Source: Candidatus Pelagibacter sp. IMCC9063 | Lineage (GTDB): Bacteria > Pseudomonadota > Alphaproteobacteria > Pelagibacterales > Pelagibacteraceae | DNA length: 64,000 nucleotides | Direction: 5' to 3' | Assembly: GCF_000195085.1 (NCBI RefSeq) | Contig: NC_015380.1 | Coordinates: 1 to 64,000 of the forward strand | Shown: piece after piece, positions 1 to 10,723 of the stretch | Layout: each line of letters opens with the position of its first letter | How positions within the stretch are numbered: the stretch's first letter is position 1 | Position numbers and translations under genes: made by a program | The notes under the pieces: generated by a model | The model's database searches: none | What the model was told of the DNA's origin: nothing | The model's input: the letters and a program-made list of their open reading frames with translations, nothing else

Positions 1-410
1 ACATCAGGTGTAAATTTTTTTGCATACTCAACGCTAAATTTAATTAAGTCTAGAACTTCTTCACGTGTTTTTTGCAACTTGTGCTTCATGTGAAGATCAC
101 TGGTAGCAATAAAAGTATGAATTCTAAAATGCTTAGAGTGCTTTAATGACTCGTAACATTTGTCTAAATCATTTTTTAAAGATCTTGCCAAACCACAGGG
201 AATCGTTTTTGTTAAAATTTTACTAATTTCTGAAACAGCTTCAAAGTCTCCTTGTGAAGCTGCTGGAAATCCAGCTTCCATAACATCCACACCCAAATCT
301 TGAAATGCTTTTGCAATCTGAACCTTTTCTTCTAAGCTCATAGAAGCTCCCGGAGATTGCTCTCCGTCTCTAAGAGTGGTGTCGAATATAATAATCTGGT
401 TTTTGTCCAT
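1..410 (-). CDS. leuA: 2-isopropylmalate synthase, N-terminal part (cut by window edge)
   Basis: The visible N-terminal 136 codons encode the start of LeuA, which condenses acetyl-CoA with 2-oxoisovalerate in the first committed step of leucine synthesis. The opening MDKNQIIIFDTTLRDGEQSP is the metal-binding DTTLRDGEQ signature of the DRE-TIM metallolyase family, and a later VMEAGFPAAS stretch is also typical of LeuA. I start it at the ATG ending at 410; no better start lies upstream. The gene follows ilvC on the same strand after about 105 bases, so leucine synthesis sits directly after the shared valine/isoleucine genes. The C-terminal catalytic and regulatory domains are outside the window. 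Homocitrate synthase is a family relative but less likely beside ilv genes. Confidence 0.93.
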   Translation of the reverse strand, partial: MDKNQIIIFDTTLRDGEQSPGASMSLEEKVQIAKAFQDLGVDVMEAGFPAASQGDFEAVSEISKILTKTIPCGLARSLKNDLDKCYESLKHSKHFRIHTFIATSDLHMKHKLQKTREEVLDLIKFSVEYAKKFTPD

Positions 411-515
411 GGCCACAATGTAATAAAGCTTTACGAAAAAATCTACTTTTAACGTATAAATTGTATTATGATATTACATCTTAGGTACCAAAAAATAAAG
501 AAAAACCAGCTTATT

Positions 516-2094
<1,579 letters not shown>

Positions 2095-2095
<1 letters not shown>

Positions 2096-3855
2096 TAAAC
2101 TAAGACCTTACCTTCTTCGGTGACTCCCTCTTCATCTTCCGCTCCTAAAATCATTTCATTGTGAGCTTTTCCCGAAGGTATCATCGGGTAGCAATTCTCT
2201 TCTTTGGTAACACGACAGTCAAAAATCACTGGTTTGTCTACGTTAATCATTTCCTTAATCTTTTCGTCCAATTCAGATGGTTTATTAGCTCTTATGCCAA
2301 TAGCTCCGTAAGCCTCCGCTAGTTTTACAAAATCAGGAAGTGCTTCCGAATAACTCTCAGAATAATTTTTATCGTGTAACAGTTCTTGCCACTGCCTAAC
2401 CATACCCATGTATTCATTGTTTAAAATAAATATTTTTATAGGTAGTCTATATTGAACAGCTGTTGAAAGTTCTTGTATACACATAAGAATAGAAGCCTCC
2501 CCAGCTATATCTATCACTAATCTTTTAGGGTGAGCAACTTGAACACCTATTGCAGCTGGCAAACCATACCCCATTGTACCTAAGCCACCAGAAGTCATCC
2601 ACCTATTAGGTTTGCTAAATTTATAATGTTGTGCTGCCCACATCTGATGTTGACCAACCTCTGTAGTAATAAAAGTATCTTGATGTTTAGTTAATTCATA
2701 AAGTCTCTGAACTGCATATTGGGGTAAAATAACAGACTTATCATCTCTAAAAGAGAGTGAATTTTTCTCTCTCCATATTTCAATTTGTTTCCACCAATCA
2801 CTGATCTTTTCCTTGTTAGAATTTTTAAATCCAGGATATTTTTTCTTAATTATATCTACCATAGAACCCATTACGCTTTGAGCATCACCCACAATTCCAA
2901 CATCTACTTTAACAACTTTGTTGATAGAAGATGCATCTATATCAATATGAATTTTTTTTGATCCTGGCGAAAATTTACTTACCATTCCAGTTATACGGTC
3001 ATCAAATCTTGCGCCGATATTAATCATTAAATCACAATCATGCATTGCATGGTTCGCTTCGTAAGTTCCATGCATTCCTAACATTCCTAAAAATTGAGAA
3101 TCTTCTCCCGGATAACATCCAAGGCCTTGCAAAGTAGAAGTAATAGGAAATCCAGTCGCTGAAACTAACTCGCGCAAAGTTTCGGATGCTTTTTCTCCTG
3201 CATTAATAACTCCTCCACCTGTATAAAAAATTGGTTTTTTTGCCTGAGCAATTAACTCAATTGCTTTTTCAATTTTGTTGGCATCTCCTTTGTAGTTAGG
3301 TTGATAGCTATCGATTTCAATTTTTTCATTAGATTTATAAATTCCTTTTTTAAACTGAATGTCTTTTGGAATATCAATCAACACAGGTCCTGGCCTACCA
3401 GTTGTAGCAATACGAAAAGCTTTATGAATTGTTTCTGCTAGTTGATTGACATCTTTCACTAACCAGTTGTGTTTTGTGCATGGTCTAGTAATTCCTGTAG
3501 TGTCACATTCTTGAAATGCATCTGTACCAATTAAATGAGAAGGAACTTGTCCAGTAATACAAACTAAAGGAATGGAATCCATATAAGCATCCGTTAAAGC
3601 AGTAACCATATTGGTTGCGCCCGGACCCGAAGTCACCAGAACAATCCCTGGTTTTCCTGTGGATCTCGCATACCCCTCCGCTGCATGGCCAGCTCCTTGT
3701 TCGTGCCTTACTAAAATATGTTTTATTTTTTTTTGCTTAGATAGCTGATCATATAGTGGAAGCACAGCTCCTCCTGGATAGCCAAAAATATATTCAACCT
3801 GATGATCAGCCAGAGCCTTAAAAACGATCTCTGCGCCGGTCAGTTCCGTACTCAT
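2095..3855 (-). CDS. ilvB: acetolactate synthase large (catalytic) subunit
   Basis: This thiamin-diphosphate enzyme condenses pyruvate with pyruvate or 2-oxobutyrate. The 586 residues contain the three expected domains. The N-terminal cofactor domain has FGYPGGAVLPLYDQL and the catalytic glutamate in VRHEQGAGHAAEGYAR. The central domain resembles the FAD-binding family form. The C-terminal domain has the ThDP/Mg site IAGEASILM...NNEYMGMVRQW. The DIAGEAS form, rather than GDG, is usual in alphaproteobacteria. The ATG at 3855 has a GGAG ribosome-binding site just upstream. miaA lies 43 bases upstream on the same strand. The gene contains a run of nine T near 3726-3734 and is nevertheless intact. 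Confidence 0.97.
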
Positions 3856-3898
3856 AAAAATCTCCTAAAAATTGAATTTATCTTTCTAAAACTTTTGG

Positions 3899-4816
3899 TC
3901 AAGTTTTAGATAGTAATATTGAAACTTTCTTTAATAATTTTGAATAATTAACTTCCTCAAATCGATTCCAGTCCTGCATTTGACCTCTTTGCCATGTAAA
4001 TTGTCTTTTAGCGTACTGTCTAGTGCGAACAATAACTCTTTCATGCAAAATTTCTTTGGTAATTTTATTTTGCAAATAGTCATTTATTTCATTAATTCCA
4101 ATAATAAAATTAGCTGGAAGTCTTTTATTCACTTTAAGTTTAGAAAATTTTTTTACCTCTAAAATAGATTTTGGATTAACTATTTGTATAGAACGTCTAA
4201 TAATCTCATTGTGCAAATACTGCCTATCTGGATTCAATGCTATTTTAATAAATGCTTCTTTTGCATATTTGGATTTCGTTTCTTTTTGCCACTGGTAAAA
4301 AGATTTCTTTGTTTTTAAAAAAACTTCATAAGCCCTGATCATTCTTTGTGGATCTGAAGGTTTAAGATATTTTTTACATTCTGGATCTAAAGATATTAAT
4401 TTTTTATAAAAAGAATGATTACCAAGCTTGGAATGAATTTTCATAACTTGCTCTCTGGTAGTTTTGGATATAACTGGTATTTTTGCCATACCATTTATCA
4501 ATGATTTAAAGTAAAGACCAGTTCCACCCACAATGATTGGTATTTTCTTTTTTTTAAGTATTCCTTGAATTTTTTTATCCACTAATTTTAACCAATGACC
4601 TGTAGAGAATTTTTTTTTGACACTTACAAATCCATATAAATGATGTTTAATTTTTTTAGTATCAGTTGGTCGGGCTGATAAAATTTTAATTTCTTTATAG
4701 ACTTGCATACTATCCGCATTCACAACCTCTCCTTTAAATTTTTTTGCAACGTCGATAGCTAGTTTAGACTTTCCAGAAGCGGTAGGACCCGAGATTAAAA
4801 TTATTTTAGGATGCAT
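3899..4816 (-). CDS. miaA: tRNA dimethylallyltransferase
   Basis: MiaA transfers a dimethylallyl group to A37 of tRNAs that read codons starting with U. The P-loop GPTASGKS sits at residues 10-17. It is followed by the DSMQVY segment that contacts the substrate base, VGGTGLYFKSL, and a C-terminal TRQYAKRQFTWQRGQ that is highly typical of the family. At 305 residues it has normal length. It lies between the degP-like gene (10-base gap) and ilvB, both on the same strand, so it is probably transcribed with them. In many alphaproteobacteria miaA also sits between degP and ilv genes. Confidence 0.96.
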   Translation of the reverse strand: MHPKIILISGPTASGKSKLAIDVAKKFKGEVVNADSMQVYKEIKILSARPTDTKKIKHHLYGFVSVKKKFSTGHWLKLVDKKIQGILKKKKIPIIVGGTGLYFKSLINGMAKIPVISKTTREQVMKIHSKLGNHSFYKKLISLDPECKKYLKPSDPQRMIRAYEVFLKTKKSFYQWQKETKSKYAKEAFIKIALNPDRQYLHNEIIRRSIQIVNPKSILEVKKFSKLKVNKRLPANFIIGINEINDYLQNKITKEILHERVIVRTRQYAKRQFTWQRGQMQDWNRFEEVNYSKLLKKVSILLSKT

Positions 4817-4826
4817 GAAGTGTGAA

Positions 4827-6296
4827 TTATTTAATTTTCACACCAACAAATCTGCTTCTATTTTGAGAGTCTATAATCGTTAATAAAACAGAAATATTTT
4901 TAGATTTTTTCAATTTTTTTAATTTACTTTCAAGATCGGATACATTTTTTACTTTCTCATTTTGTAATCCAATAATAATATTTCCTACTTGAATGGGTGA
5001 ATCAGATAAAGCACCCTCTGTTTTAATTTCCAGAATAACAACTCCATTAATACCAGTAGTCAATTTTCGACTAGTAACATCCTTACTAGTTACGTCACGA
5101 ACTTTAATTCCTAAAGCTTTTAATAAAGTATTTTCTTCTTTATTTTCTTTTTTTTTAGGCTTAGATTTTTTCTTAAATTGCTCTGCATCTTCTAGTCTTC
5201 CTAGTACAATTTTTTTAGTTAGAATTTTTTTATTTCTCCAAATTTTTAAAGTCGCCGTTTTTCCAACTGGAGCTTCTCCCACTACTTTAGGAAGCACTCT
5301 CATGGAATCTATTTTAATTCCATTGAATTCAATAATAACATCTCCATTTTGAATTCCGGATTTTTTAGCTGGTCCTTTCTCGTTTACATCTGCAACTAAA
5401 GCTCCTATCGCCTCTTTCATTCCTAAGCTGTCAGCAATTTCTTTGGTAACTTCTTGAATTCTAACACCTAACCAACCTCGTCTTGTTTCTCCGTATTCCC
5501 TTAGTTGTTTCACTACATTTTTTGCAAAGCTAGATGGAATAGCAAATCCGATTCCAACTGAACCTCCTGAGTTTGAAAAAATTGCTGTATTAATTCCAAC
5601 TACTTTGCCATCCATGTTAAATAAAGGTCCACCGGAATTTCCTTGGTTAATAGAAGCATCAGTTTGAATAAAATTATCGTATCTACCTATATTAATATCT
5701 CTATTAATTGCAGAAATAATTCCTGCTGTAACTGTACCACCAAGACCAAAAGGGTTTCCAATAGCAAGCACCCAATCACCTACTCTTGCTTTGCTTGAAT
5801 CTGCGAGCGTTACTGGTTTAAATTTTTCTTTAGATTGTATTTGCAAAACTGCAATATCACTTACAGGATCTGTTCCAATTAATTTTGCATTGTACTCTTT
5901 TTTATTGGTAAATCTGACTATAATACCTTCAGACCCTTGAATAACGTGGTTGTTGGTAATTACAATACCATCTTCGCTAATCACAAATCCAGACCCAAGT
6001 GCTGTTGATTTTCTTTTTTGGGGTGTTTTCTGTTGTTCATTATATTCTTTAAAAAAATCTTCAAAAGGTGATCCTGGTGGAAACTGGAAAGGAAATGGCT
6101 GTTGTGATTGTGGTCTTGTTTCTACTACTCTCGTTGCAGATATATTCACAACTGAAGGCATTAATTTTTCTGCTAAATTTGCAAAACTGGAAGGTGCATC
6201 TTTTGCAAAAGAGTGATTGCTAAAAAATAAAATTGATAAGAATAAAAAAACAAAACCAAAAGTAAATTTTTTATTAATTAAATAATTTTTTATCAT
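4827..6296 (-). CDS. degP: Do-family periplasmic serine protease (DegP/HtrA)
   Basis: A 489-residue secreted protease and chaperone for misfolded envelope proteins. An N-terminal signal sequence spans about residues 1-31. The trypsin-like domain has the full triad: His117 in TNNHVIQ, Asp147 in DPVSDIAVL and Ser221 in GNSGGP. Two PDZ domains follow (about 275-370 and 395-485), separated by a lysine-rich linker. The proline-rich stretch before the protease domain (about 60-80) is a loop seen in other alphaproteobacterial DegP proteins. It is downstream of hflK-hflC-DUF2065 with gaps of only a few bases, forming a membrane and periplasm quality-control operon. DegQ or MucD would be equally valid names. 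Confidence 0.94.
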   Translation of the reverse strand: MIKNYLINKKFTFGFVFLFLSILFFSNHSFAKDAPSSFANLAEKLMPSVVNISATRVVETRPQSQQPFPFQFPPGSPFEDFFKEYNEQQKTPQKRKSTALGSGFVISEDGIVITNNHVIQGSEGIIVRFTNKKEYNAKLIGTDPVSDIAVLQIQSKEKFKPVTLADSSKARVGDWVLAIGNPFGLGGTVTAGIISAINRDINIGRYDNFIQTDASINQGNSGGPLFNMDGKVVGINTAIFSNSGGSVGIGFAIPSSFAKNVVKQLREYGETRRGWLGVRIQEVTKEIADSLGMKEAIGALVADVNEKGPAKKSGIQNGDVIIEFNGIKIDSMRVLPKVVGEAPVGKTATLKIWRNKKILTKKIVLGRLEDAEQFKKKSKPKKKENKEENTLLKALGIKVRDVTSKDVTSRKLTTGINGVVILEIKTEGALSDSPIQVGNIIIGLQNEKVKNVSDLESKLKKLKKSKNISVLLTIIDSQNRSRFVGVKIK

Positions 6297-6299
6297 AAT

Positions 6300-6485
6300 T
6301 TATTTTTTTATATACCAGACTATAATAAATCCTAATAAGGCAAAAATAAGCCCGCCAGATCTAAGTTTAGGAACGGGCAAATCCTTCATGGAATTTAACA
6401 TGCTTTTCATTGCGCTTGGAAACATGGCATACAATAATCCTTCAATCATTAAAAGCAGACCAATAGCTATTCCAAACTCTTTCAT
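6300..6485 (-). CDS. DUF2065 family small membrane protein
   Basis: A 61-residue protein with two membrane segments (about residues 1-20 and 44-59). The spacing and the central basic/proline stretch (MKDLPVPKLRSGG) match the DUF2065 family (YjeT in E. coli). The biochemical role of that family is not known to me. It lies between hflC and degP, separated by 9 and 3 bases, and this hflK-hflC-DUF2065-degP order recurs in alphaproteobacteria. The context suggests a link to the HflKC complex that modulates FtsH, but this is inference. Confidence 0.85.
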   Translation of the reverse strand: MKEFGIAIGLLLMIEGLLYAMFPSAMKSMLNSMKDLPVPKLRSGGLIFALLGFIIVWYIKK

Positions 6486-6494
6486 ACTAAGAGA

Positions 6495-7376
6495 TTACTT
6501 TTTGATAAGACTTAATCCTGATTTTCCAAAAAATCTAAAGAACTCACTATCAGGAGATAATATTAAAGAGGTTTCACCACCAATAAGTGATTTTTCATAA
6601 GATTGCATTGCTCGGTAAAAACTAAAAAAATTAGGATCTTTTCCAAAAGCATCTGCAAATATTTTATTTCTTTTTCCGTCACCTTCTCCTTTTAAGATTT
6701 CAGATTTTTTGTTAGCTTCTGCCAAAATGATAGTAACTTCTTTGTCTGCAGTAGACCTTACAGTTTGGGCGATTTCAGCTCCTTCTGCTCTAAATTCTTT
6801 TGCTTCTCTTAAACGTTCTGTTTGCATTCTTCGGTAAACAGCTTCACTATTTTGTTGAGGAAGGTCTGCTCTTTTAATTCTTACATCAATAATTTCTATA
6901 CCAAGCTTAGATGCTTCCGCATTTACATCTTGTGTAATCTTGTCCATCAATCTTCCTCGTTCTTTGGAGACCAAAGTTGCAAGTTCTTCATTACCCAAAA
7001 CACCTCTTATTCTAGAGTTAATAATAGTCGATAACCTTGATCTAGCTACCCGTTCGTTTCCAACTGAAATATAAAATTTTAAAGGATCTTTAATTTTAAA
7101 TCTTGCAAACGCATCTACAATTAGTCTTTTTTGGTCTGATGCAATAATTTCTTCTGATGGAGCATCTAGGTTTAAAATTCTCTTATCAAGCAATACAACG
7201 TTTTGAACAAAAGGAATTTTAAAGTTAAGTCCTGCTTTTTGAATAACTCTTTTTGGATCACCGAATTGCAAAATAATGCCTTGTTGAATTTCATTAACCG
7301 TAAACATCGTCGTATAACTAATAAAAGCAAGTACTCCGATAATAGGTAATAGTATTTTTAATTTTTTTTCACTCAT
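6495..7376 (-). CDS. hflC: HflC, membrane protease modulator
   Basis: HflC is one of the two SPFH-domain proteins of the HflKC complex, which surrounds and restrains the FtsH membrane protease. One N-terminal membrane anchor (about residues 7-25) is followed by the SPFH domain. That domain contains the family phrases IILQFGDP, LNFKIPFVQNV and LDAPSEEIIASDQKRLIVDA. Then comes a long coiled-coil region (AEGAEIAQTVRSTADKEV) typical of HflC. The 293 residues are a normal length. The stop of hflK and the start of hflC share base 7376, indicating coupling. Confidence 0.95.
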   Translation of the reverse strand: MSEKKLKILLPIIGVLAFISYTTMFTVNEIQQGIILQFGDPKRVIQKAGLNFKIPFVQNVVLLDKRILNLDAPSEEIIASDQKRLIVDAFARFKIKDPLKFYISVGNERVARSRLSTIINSRIRGVLGNEELATLVSKERGRLMDKITQDVNAEASKLGIEIIDVRIKRADLPQQNSEAVYRRMQTERLREAKEFRAEGAEIAQTVRSTADKEVTIILAEANKKSEILKGEGDGKRNKIFADAFGKDPNFFSFYRAMQSYEKSLIGGETSLILSPDSEFFRFFGKSGLSLIKK

Positions 7377-8491
7377 TATTTTTTCTCACTTCTCTTTTTT
7401 CTAAGTTCTGGCAAAGGTAAATAAGGAACCACACCACCGCTTGATTTTTGGTCTATAATAATTTTATCAATTCCCGCTAATACTTTTTCCATAGTTTCTA
7501 GGTACATACGCTCTTGAGTTACTGCTTTTGCATTTTTATACTCACTATAAATTGCAAGAAATCTGCTTGCTTCACCTTCTGCAGAAGCAACTACTTGTCG
7601 TTTATAACCTTCAGCTTGCTGAACGACCTGCGCAGCTTCTCCTCGAGCTCTCGGTATAACATCATTTGCGTAAGCATCAGCTTCGTTTTGTAGTCTTTCT
7701 TTATCTGCTTTAGCAGCTTGAACATCTCTAAATGAATCTATCACTTCTTTAGGTGGATCTGCTTTTTGTGTTTGAACTTGAGTAATTTGAATTCCAGATT
7801 CATAAAAGTCTAAAATTTCTTGCATAATTTTTTGTGTGTCAATTTCAATTCGAGCTCTTCCGCCAGTTAAAACTGTTTGAATTGGGTTTCTTGCAACTAC
7901 TTCTCTCATTGCAGTTTCGGCAACACTTTTTACTGTTTCTTCTGGATCCTGAATATTAAAAAGAAATTTTCCCCCGTCTTTAATTAACCAAAAAACAGAA
8001 TAGTTTATATCGACTATATTTTCGTCACCCGTTAACATTAAACTTTCTTCTGGGACATCTGCAATGCCGGTAGCTCGTCCAGTATCTGATGCTGATCTGA
8101 AGCCCACATCAATTCTATTTACTCTAGTAACTTTTGGAGTAAGTGCTGTCTCTACCGGAAAGGGTAAGTGATAATTTAAACCTGGTTGAGTTAAATTAAC
8201 AAACTTTCCAAATCTTAAAACCACACCCTGCTCATCGGGAAGTACTCTGTAAAATCCACTTCCAAGCCATAAGGCTATTGCAATGATAACAAATAATCCG
8301 ATTGGCTTTTTTCCTCCAGGAACATTTGCTCCTCCTGGAAACATTTTTTTTATTGAGTTTTGAAATTGATCGGCCAAATCATCAATGCTAGGCGGTCTTT
8401 GTCCACCACCTCCAGAACCCTGTCTGGGACCATCGTTATTTCCGCCATTGCCCCAAGGAGATTGAACCATATTTAAAATATTTTTAATCAT
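7376..8491 (-). CDS. hflK: HflK, membrane protease modulator
   Basis: HflK is the partner of HflC in the periplasm-facing SPFH complex that modulates FtsH. A glycine-rich cytoplasmic N-terminus (PWGNGGNNDGPRQGSGGGG) precedes one membrane segment at about residues 65-83. The SPFH domain has VLRFGKFVNLTQPGLNYHLP and MLTGDENIVDINYSVFW. Its C-terminal half is rich in coiled coil. The length of 371 residues is typical. It is the first gene of the hflK-hflC-DUF2065-degP run. The 73-base gap to the divergent mrp gene should hold promoters for both directions. Confidence 0.95.
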   Translation of the reverse strand: MIKNILNMVQSPWGNGGNNDGPRQGSGGGGQRPPSIDDLADQFQNSIKKMFPGGANVPGGKKPIGLFVIIAIALWLGSGFYRVLPDEQGVVLRFGKFVNLTQPGLNYHLPFPVETALTPKVTRVNRIDVGFRSASDTGRATGIADVPEESLMLTGDENIVDINYSVFWLIKDGGKFLFNIQDPEETVKSVAETAMREVVARNPIQTVLTGGRARIEIDTQKIMQEILDFYESGIQITQVQTQKADPPKEVIDSFRDVQAAKADKERLQNEADAYANDVIPRARGEAAQVVQQAEGYKRQVVASAEGEASRFLAIYSEYKNAKAVTQERMYLETMEKVLAGIDKIIIDQKSSGGVVPYLPLPELRKKRSEKK

Positions 8492-8564
8492 TGATAAATT
8501 TAAAATTTATTTACACAACTAATATAGTAAAAGATAGTTACTTAAAATAAAATTACAAGGGCAA

Positions 8565-9395
8565 ATGGACGCAAAATCAGTAAATTTGAGTAAGGAGTTT
8601 GTAGATAAGATTTCTCCCGGTTCAAAAAAATTAAAACTACCTATTAATGGTGTTAAAAAGATTATTGCAATTTCAAGTGCTAAAGGTGGCGTAGGAAAAT
8701 CCACCATCGCAGTTAATTTAGCTATTGCTTTAAAAAAATTAAATTACAAAGTTGGGATATTAGATGCGGATATTTATGGCCCTTCCCTTCCACAAATGCT
8801 TGGAATCTCTGACAAGCCAAAAAGCGAAGACGGGAAGAGTTTAATTCCCATTTCCAAATATGGTCTTCAATGCATGTCTATTGGATTCATGGTCGATCAA
8901 GATACGGCTATGATTTGGAGAGGACCCATGGTCATCAGCGCTATCAAAACTTTCACCACCAATGTTCTTTGGGATAATTTAGATTTTTTAGTTATTGATT
9001 TACCTCCTGGAACTGGAGATGCCTTGTTAACTTTTTCTCAAGAAATTCAAATTGATGGCGCAGTAGTAATTTCTACCCCTCAGGAAGTTGCACTATTAGA
9101 TGCAAACCGTGGAATTAAAATGTTTCAAAAAACTAACGTTAATATTTTAGGAATTATTGAAAATATGAGCAGTTTTACTTCGGATGATGGAAAAGAACAT
9201 TTTATTTTTGGTGAAAGTGGAGCACAAGAAATGTCAAAAAATTTAAATATTGATTTGCTTGGAACTATTCCTATTGAAATAGGCTTAAGAGAAGGTGCTG
9301 ATAAAGGTGAGCCTTATATGGAGTTTGTTAACGACAGCCTAACATCAAACAAAATACTTGAAATTGCCAAAAAGATTTCAGAAAAAATTAAATGA
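8565..9395 (+). CDS. mrp: Mrp/NBP35-family P-loop ATPase (iron-sulfur cluster carrier)
   Basis: Mrp/ApbC proteins carry or deliver Fe-S clusters using a deviant Walker P-loop. The motif [10 protein letters not shown] is at residues 38-47, followed by [15 protein letters not shown] and [13 protein letters not shown], all diagnostic of Mrp. At 276 residues it is shorter than the roughly 370-residue enterobacterial form because the N-terminal MIP18/DUF59 domain is absent. A CxxC cluster-binding pair usual near the C-terminus of Mrp proteins is not evident, which is worth noting. It is divergent from hflK and converges on thyX, overlapping its 3' end by 8 bases. Confidence 0.9.
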   Translation: MDAKSVNLSKEFVDKISPGSKKLKLPINGVKKIIAISSAKGGVGKSTIAVNLAIALKKLNYKVGILDADIYGPSLPQMLGISDKPKSEDGKSLIPISKYGLQCMSIGFMVDQDTAMIWRGPMVISAIKTFTTNVLWDNLDFLVIDLPPGTGDALLTFSQEIQIDGAVVISTPQEVALLDANRGIKMFQKTNVNILGIIENMSSFTSDDGKEHFIFGESGAQEMSKNLNIDLLGTIPIEIGLREGADKGEPYMEFVNDSLTSNKILEIAKKISEKIK

Positions 9396-10335
9396 GCTTA
9401 TCTTTAAGCTCAAGAGTTTCCATTAATTCATTCCACTCTCTTTTTCCTAGACCAGATTCTTCGTAAGAAACTTGTTTTCCGCCAATCATAGATTTTACAA
9501 TTTTTAGTCCTTTTGAGGAAACGTGCGCTGCTCCTACTCTATAATCTAAAAATGCAGAGTGTGTGATGGGAACCCACTTTTTGACTGTCTCCAACATAGC
9601 TTCTGCATAAACTCTGATTTCATATTGGGCATGACTATCTGCTCTTAGAAATAAAAAATTTAACAGATTTAACAAGTCTGTTTTCCAGTACCACTGAGTA
9701 TATGAATTTAAAGTTAAGTTCATTCTTGCAAGCTCTCTTGCTAAACCAGATTTTCCTTCATCAATAATTGTTCCATCAAATCTTTCATTCAACATTTTTT
9801 CATAATTGTCGTACGTTCGTATAGAATCGTCCTTTAAAATTTTAAGAACTTCATCGGCCTGATCTCCTGTGATCAAATCACCTCTTCCTTGCCTATTGTT
9901 AGTCGCCTGTGCAGATAGTTGTTCTTTTTCAGGAATGTAAAATTCTTTATCTAGAATGGAATATCTTGCAGAATATTCATTAACATTTGCAGTTCTATGT
10001 CTAATCCATTGTCTTGCTATAAAAATTGGAAGTTTTACATGATATTTAATTTCACACATCTCAAAAGGTGTGCTGTGCCAATGTCTCATTAAATATTTAA
10101 TTAACCCTTCGTCAGTTGATACTTTTTTGGTTCCTTTGCCGTACGAAACTCTAGCTGACTGAACAATAGAACTATCATCACCCATATAATCTACCACTCT
10201 TACAAAACCATGATCTAATATAGGAATCGCATCATAAAGAATTTTTTCTAACTCTGGAGAGGTAACTCTTTTGGTTGGATATTCTTGGGCTTTTTGATCA
10301 GCTATTTCTTGATTTTGTTGCTCTGTTAATTTCAT
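9388..10335 (-). CDS. thyX: FAD-dependent thymidylate synthase
   Basis: ThyX makes dTMP from dUMP using methylenetetrahydrofolate with FAD and NADPH, replacing classical ThyA. The signature [14 protein letters not shown] lies at residues 112-125, preceded by [19 protein letters not shown], which fits the family closely. The 315 residues are normal for alphaproteobacteria, where an N-terminal extension is common. The 3' end overlaps the convergent mrp gene by 8 bases. The tmRNA gene starts about 50 bases upstream on the other strand, so the gap between them must serve two divergent promoters. Confidence 0.96.
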   Translation of the reverse strand: MKLTEQQNQEIADQKAQEYPTKRVTSPELEKILYDAIPILDHGFVRVVDYMGDDSSIVQSARVSYGKGTKKVSTDEGLIKYLMRHWHSTPFEMCEIKYHVKLPIFIARQWIRHRTANVNEYSARYSILDKEFYIPEKEQLSAQATNNRQGRGDLITGDQADEVLKILKDDSIRTYDNYEKMLNERFDGTIIDEGKSGLARELARMNLTLNSYTQWYWKTDLLNLLNFLFLRADSHAQYEIRVYAEAMLETVKKWVPITHSAFLDYRVGAAHVSSKGLKIVKSMIGGKQVSYEESGLGKREWNELMETLELKDKLI

Positions 10336-10348
10336 TTACGATTTGTCT

Positions 10349-10376
10349 TTGAATCAGTTTCAGAAAGTTTTATATT
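10349..10376 (+). promoter_or_regulatory. putative promoter of the tmRNA gene
   Basis: A TTGAAT box at 10349-10354 and a TATATT box at 10371-10376 are separated by 16 bases. This is close to the housekeeping sigma-factor consensus, and it lies about 8-20 bases before the inferred 5' end of the tmRNA. The match is by eye in AT-rich DNA, so chance is a real possibility. Confidence 0.4.
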
Positions 10377-10384
10377 ATTGATGT

Positions 10385-10645
10385 TGGTTTTCCAACTATA
10401 ACGATAAACGAAATTCGTAATAAACATTTTGGACCAGGGGGCGGTACCCTGCACCTCCACCATTTACAACTCATGGGGGTGAAATAGGCTCGACAGATGT
10501 CTAAAAGCTTTTCTTTCGTTCAGTATTGTTCCGCTGTGACGGGCTACATTTTAAATGCTAACGAAAGTTACGCTATTGCTGCTTAATTAACTTCGGTTAA
10601 TTAAAAAGCAGGGGTCCGGGGCACCTTGCAACAGAACGCCCCACT
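10385..10645 (+). ncRNA. ssrA: transfer-messenger RNA, circularly permuted two-piece type
   Basis: The 3' acceptor piece comes first. It has a T-arm with stem CAGGG/CCCTG around a GGCGGTA loop, then CACCTCC plus ACCA ending near 10470. A short intervening loop follows, and then the coding piece starts with GGGGGTG, which pairs with CACCTCC. A second long helix forms between GTCTAAAA near 10500 and TTTTGGAC at about 10428-10435. The tag reading frame runs GCT at 10557 to TAA at 10584-10586 and encodes ANESYAIAA after the charged alanine. The ...AIAA end is a ClpXP/ClpAP-type degradation signal. A pseudoknot-like GGGGC...GCCCC closes the coding piece near 10642. The exact 5' and 3' ends are estimates. 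Confidence 0.93.
10630..10645 (+). repeat. tmRNA 3'-end repeat, copy 1 (native, inside ssrA)
   Basis: AACAGAACGCCCCACT forms the end of the coding piece of ssrA. The same 16 bases recur exactly at 13445-13460, and the first 13 recur at 12313-12325. Integrating elements often target the 3' end of ssrA and leave such duplications, so this is read as the native attachment core. Confidence 0.7.
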
Positions 10646-10723
10646 CATTTGTTAATTTAGTTTGCGGCATCAACGTTATTCAAAAGATACAACCAAGTTG
10701 ATTGTAAGAACGAGGAACCAGGT

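Noticed and set aside
411-515. Riboswitch or leader peptide before leuA
   Set aside because: Only an AT-rich spacer is seen, without a leucine-rich reading frame, terminator pair or conserved riboswitch core.
4993-6216. Plus-strand reading frames opposite the degP gene
   Set aside because: They mirror the conserved protease gene on the other strand and have no features of their own.
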